From positions 1 through 5,412 of the forward strand of contig CALJZV010000061.1 in the NCBI GenBank assembly GCA_937983475.1: 5,412 bases of DNA, in the 5' to 3' direction. The position numbers and the translations under genes are program-made. Of this stretch, positions 5,384-5,412 are shown one piece after another. The notes below the pieces were generated by a model. That model saw only the letters and a list, made by a program, of their open reading frames with translations, did no database searches and had not been told where the DNA came from. This stretch comes from an uncultured Verrucomicrobiales bacterium. GTDB taxonomy: Bacteria > Verrucomicrobiota > Verrucomicrobiia > Limisphaerales > JACDHS01. Numbering within the stretch: position 1 is the first letter of the stretch; the number at the start of each line of letters is the position of its first letter.

Positions 5384-5402
5384 TTGGACAGCGGATGTCC
5401 AA
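5384..5402. promoter_or_regulatory. Operator-like dyad TTGGACA-N5-TGTCCAA (distal copy)
   Basis: Seven-base perfect arms surround GCGGA. Its centre is 110 bases from that of the proximal dyad, about ten to eleven turns of DNA, so looping between two bound dimers is possible. Single half-sites with the same 7 bases occur at 2625-2631 and 2701-2707 near the attachment site. The next gene upstream lies outside the window, so the site could also serve a divergent gene. Confidence 0.55.
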
Positions 5403-5412
5403 CCGCCCTTGC

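Overview
This window comes from a GC-rich bacterium. A member of the Verrucomicrobiota or a related group is my best guess. It rests on remembered resemblance of the phage head protein to proteins in such genomes and on the high GC at third codon positions, and it cannot be proven from this sequence. No core housekeeping gene is complete here.

Left part (1-2366, + strand): the tail of an unidentified gene (2-223) is followed by a large open frame at 333-1784. The first ~280 residues of that frame look like a phage Mu gpF / SPP1 gp7-type minor head (head morphogenesis, 'MuF') protein. At about 1130-1170 base composition and codon use change sharply. A well-formed small frame (1174-1395) with its own ribosome binding site starts in another phase inside the long frame, and the original frame then carries an unrecognised ~100-residue C-terminal segment up to 1784. 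Two small unknown genes (1795-2139 and 2136-2366) follow closely, as in an operon. The arrangement resembles the MuF polymorphic toxin layout (phage head domain, variable C-terminal domain, small downstream gene), but no toxin family is recognised and a chain of frameshifted remnants fits as well.

Middle (2367-2904): 538 bases without a convincing gene. It holds a cluster of degenerate repeats with a perfect 12-bp inverted repeat (2483-2645), the last 23 bases of a tRNA-Gly gene on the minus strand without the rest of the gene (2741-2763), and three tandem pairs of 10-bp direct repeats around it (2666-2685, 2838-2857, 2881-2900). This looks like the distal attachment site of an element integrated in tRNA-Gly, with the element lying to the right.

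Right part (2905-5412, - strand): two overlapping genes form an operon transcribed leftward towards the attachment site. The first (5227 to 4034) encodes a 397-residue protein of unknown family. The second (4068 to 2905) encodes a 387-residue protein with a cysteine cluster near the N-terminus and a helix-turn-helix-like segment near the C-terminus. Upstream of the pair are two copies of the dyad GGACA-N5-TGTCC, a run of eight G on the coding strand and a possible G-quadruplex. A regulated two-gene module of unknown function at the end of an integrated element is the most promising candidate for an undescribed system here.
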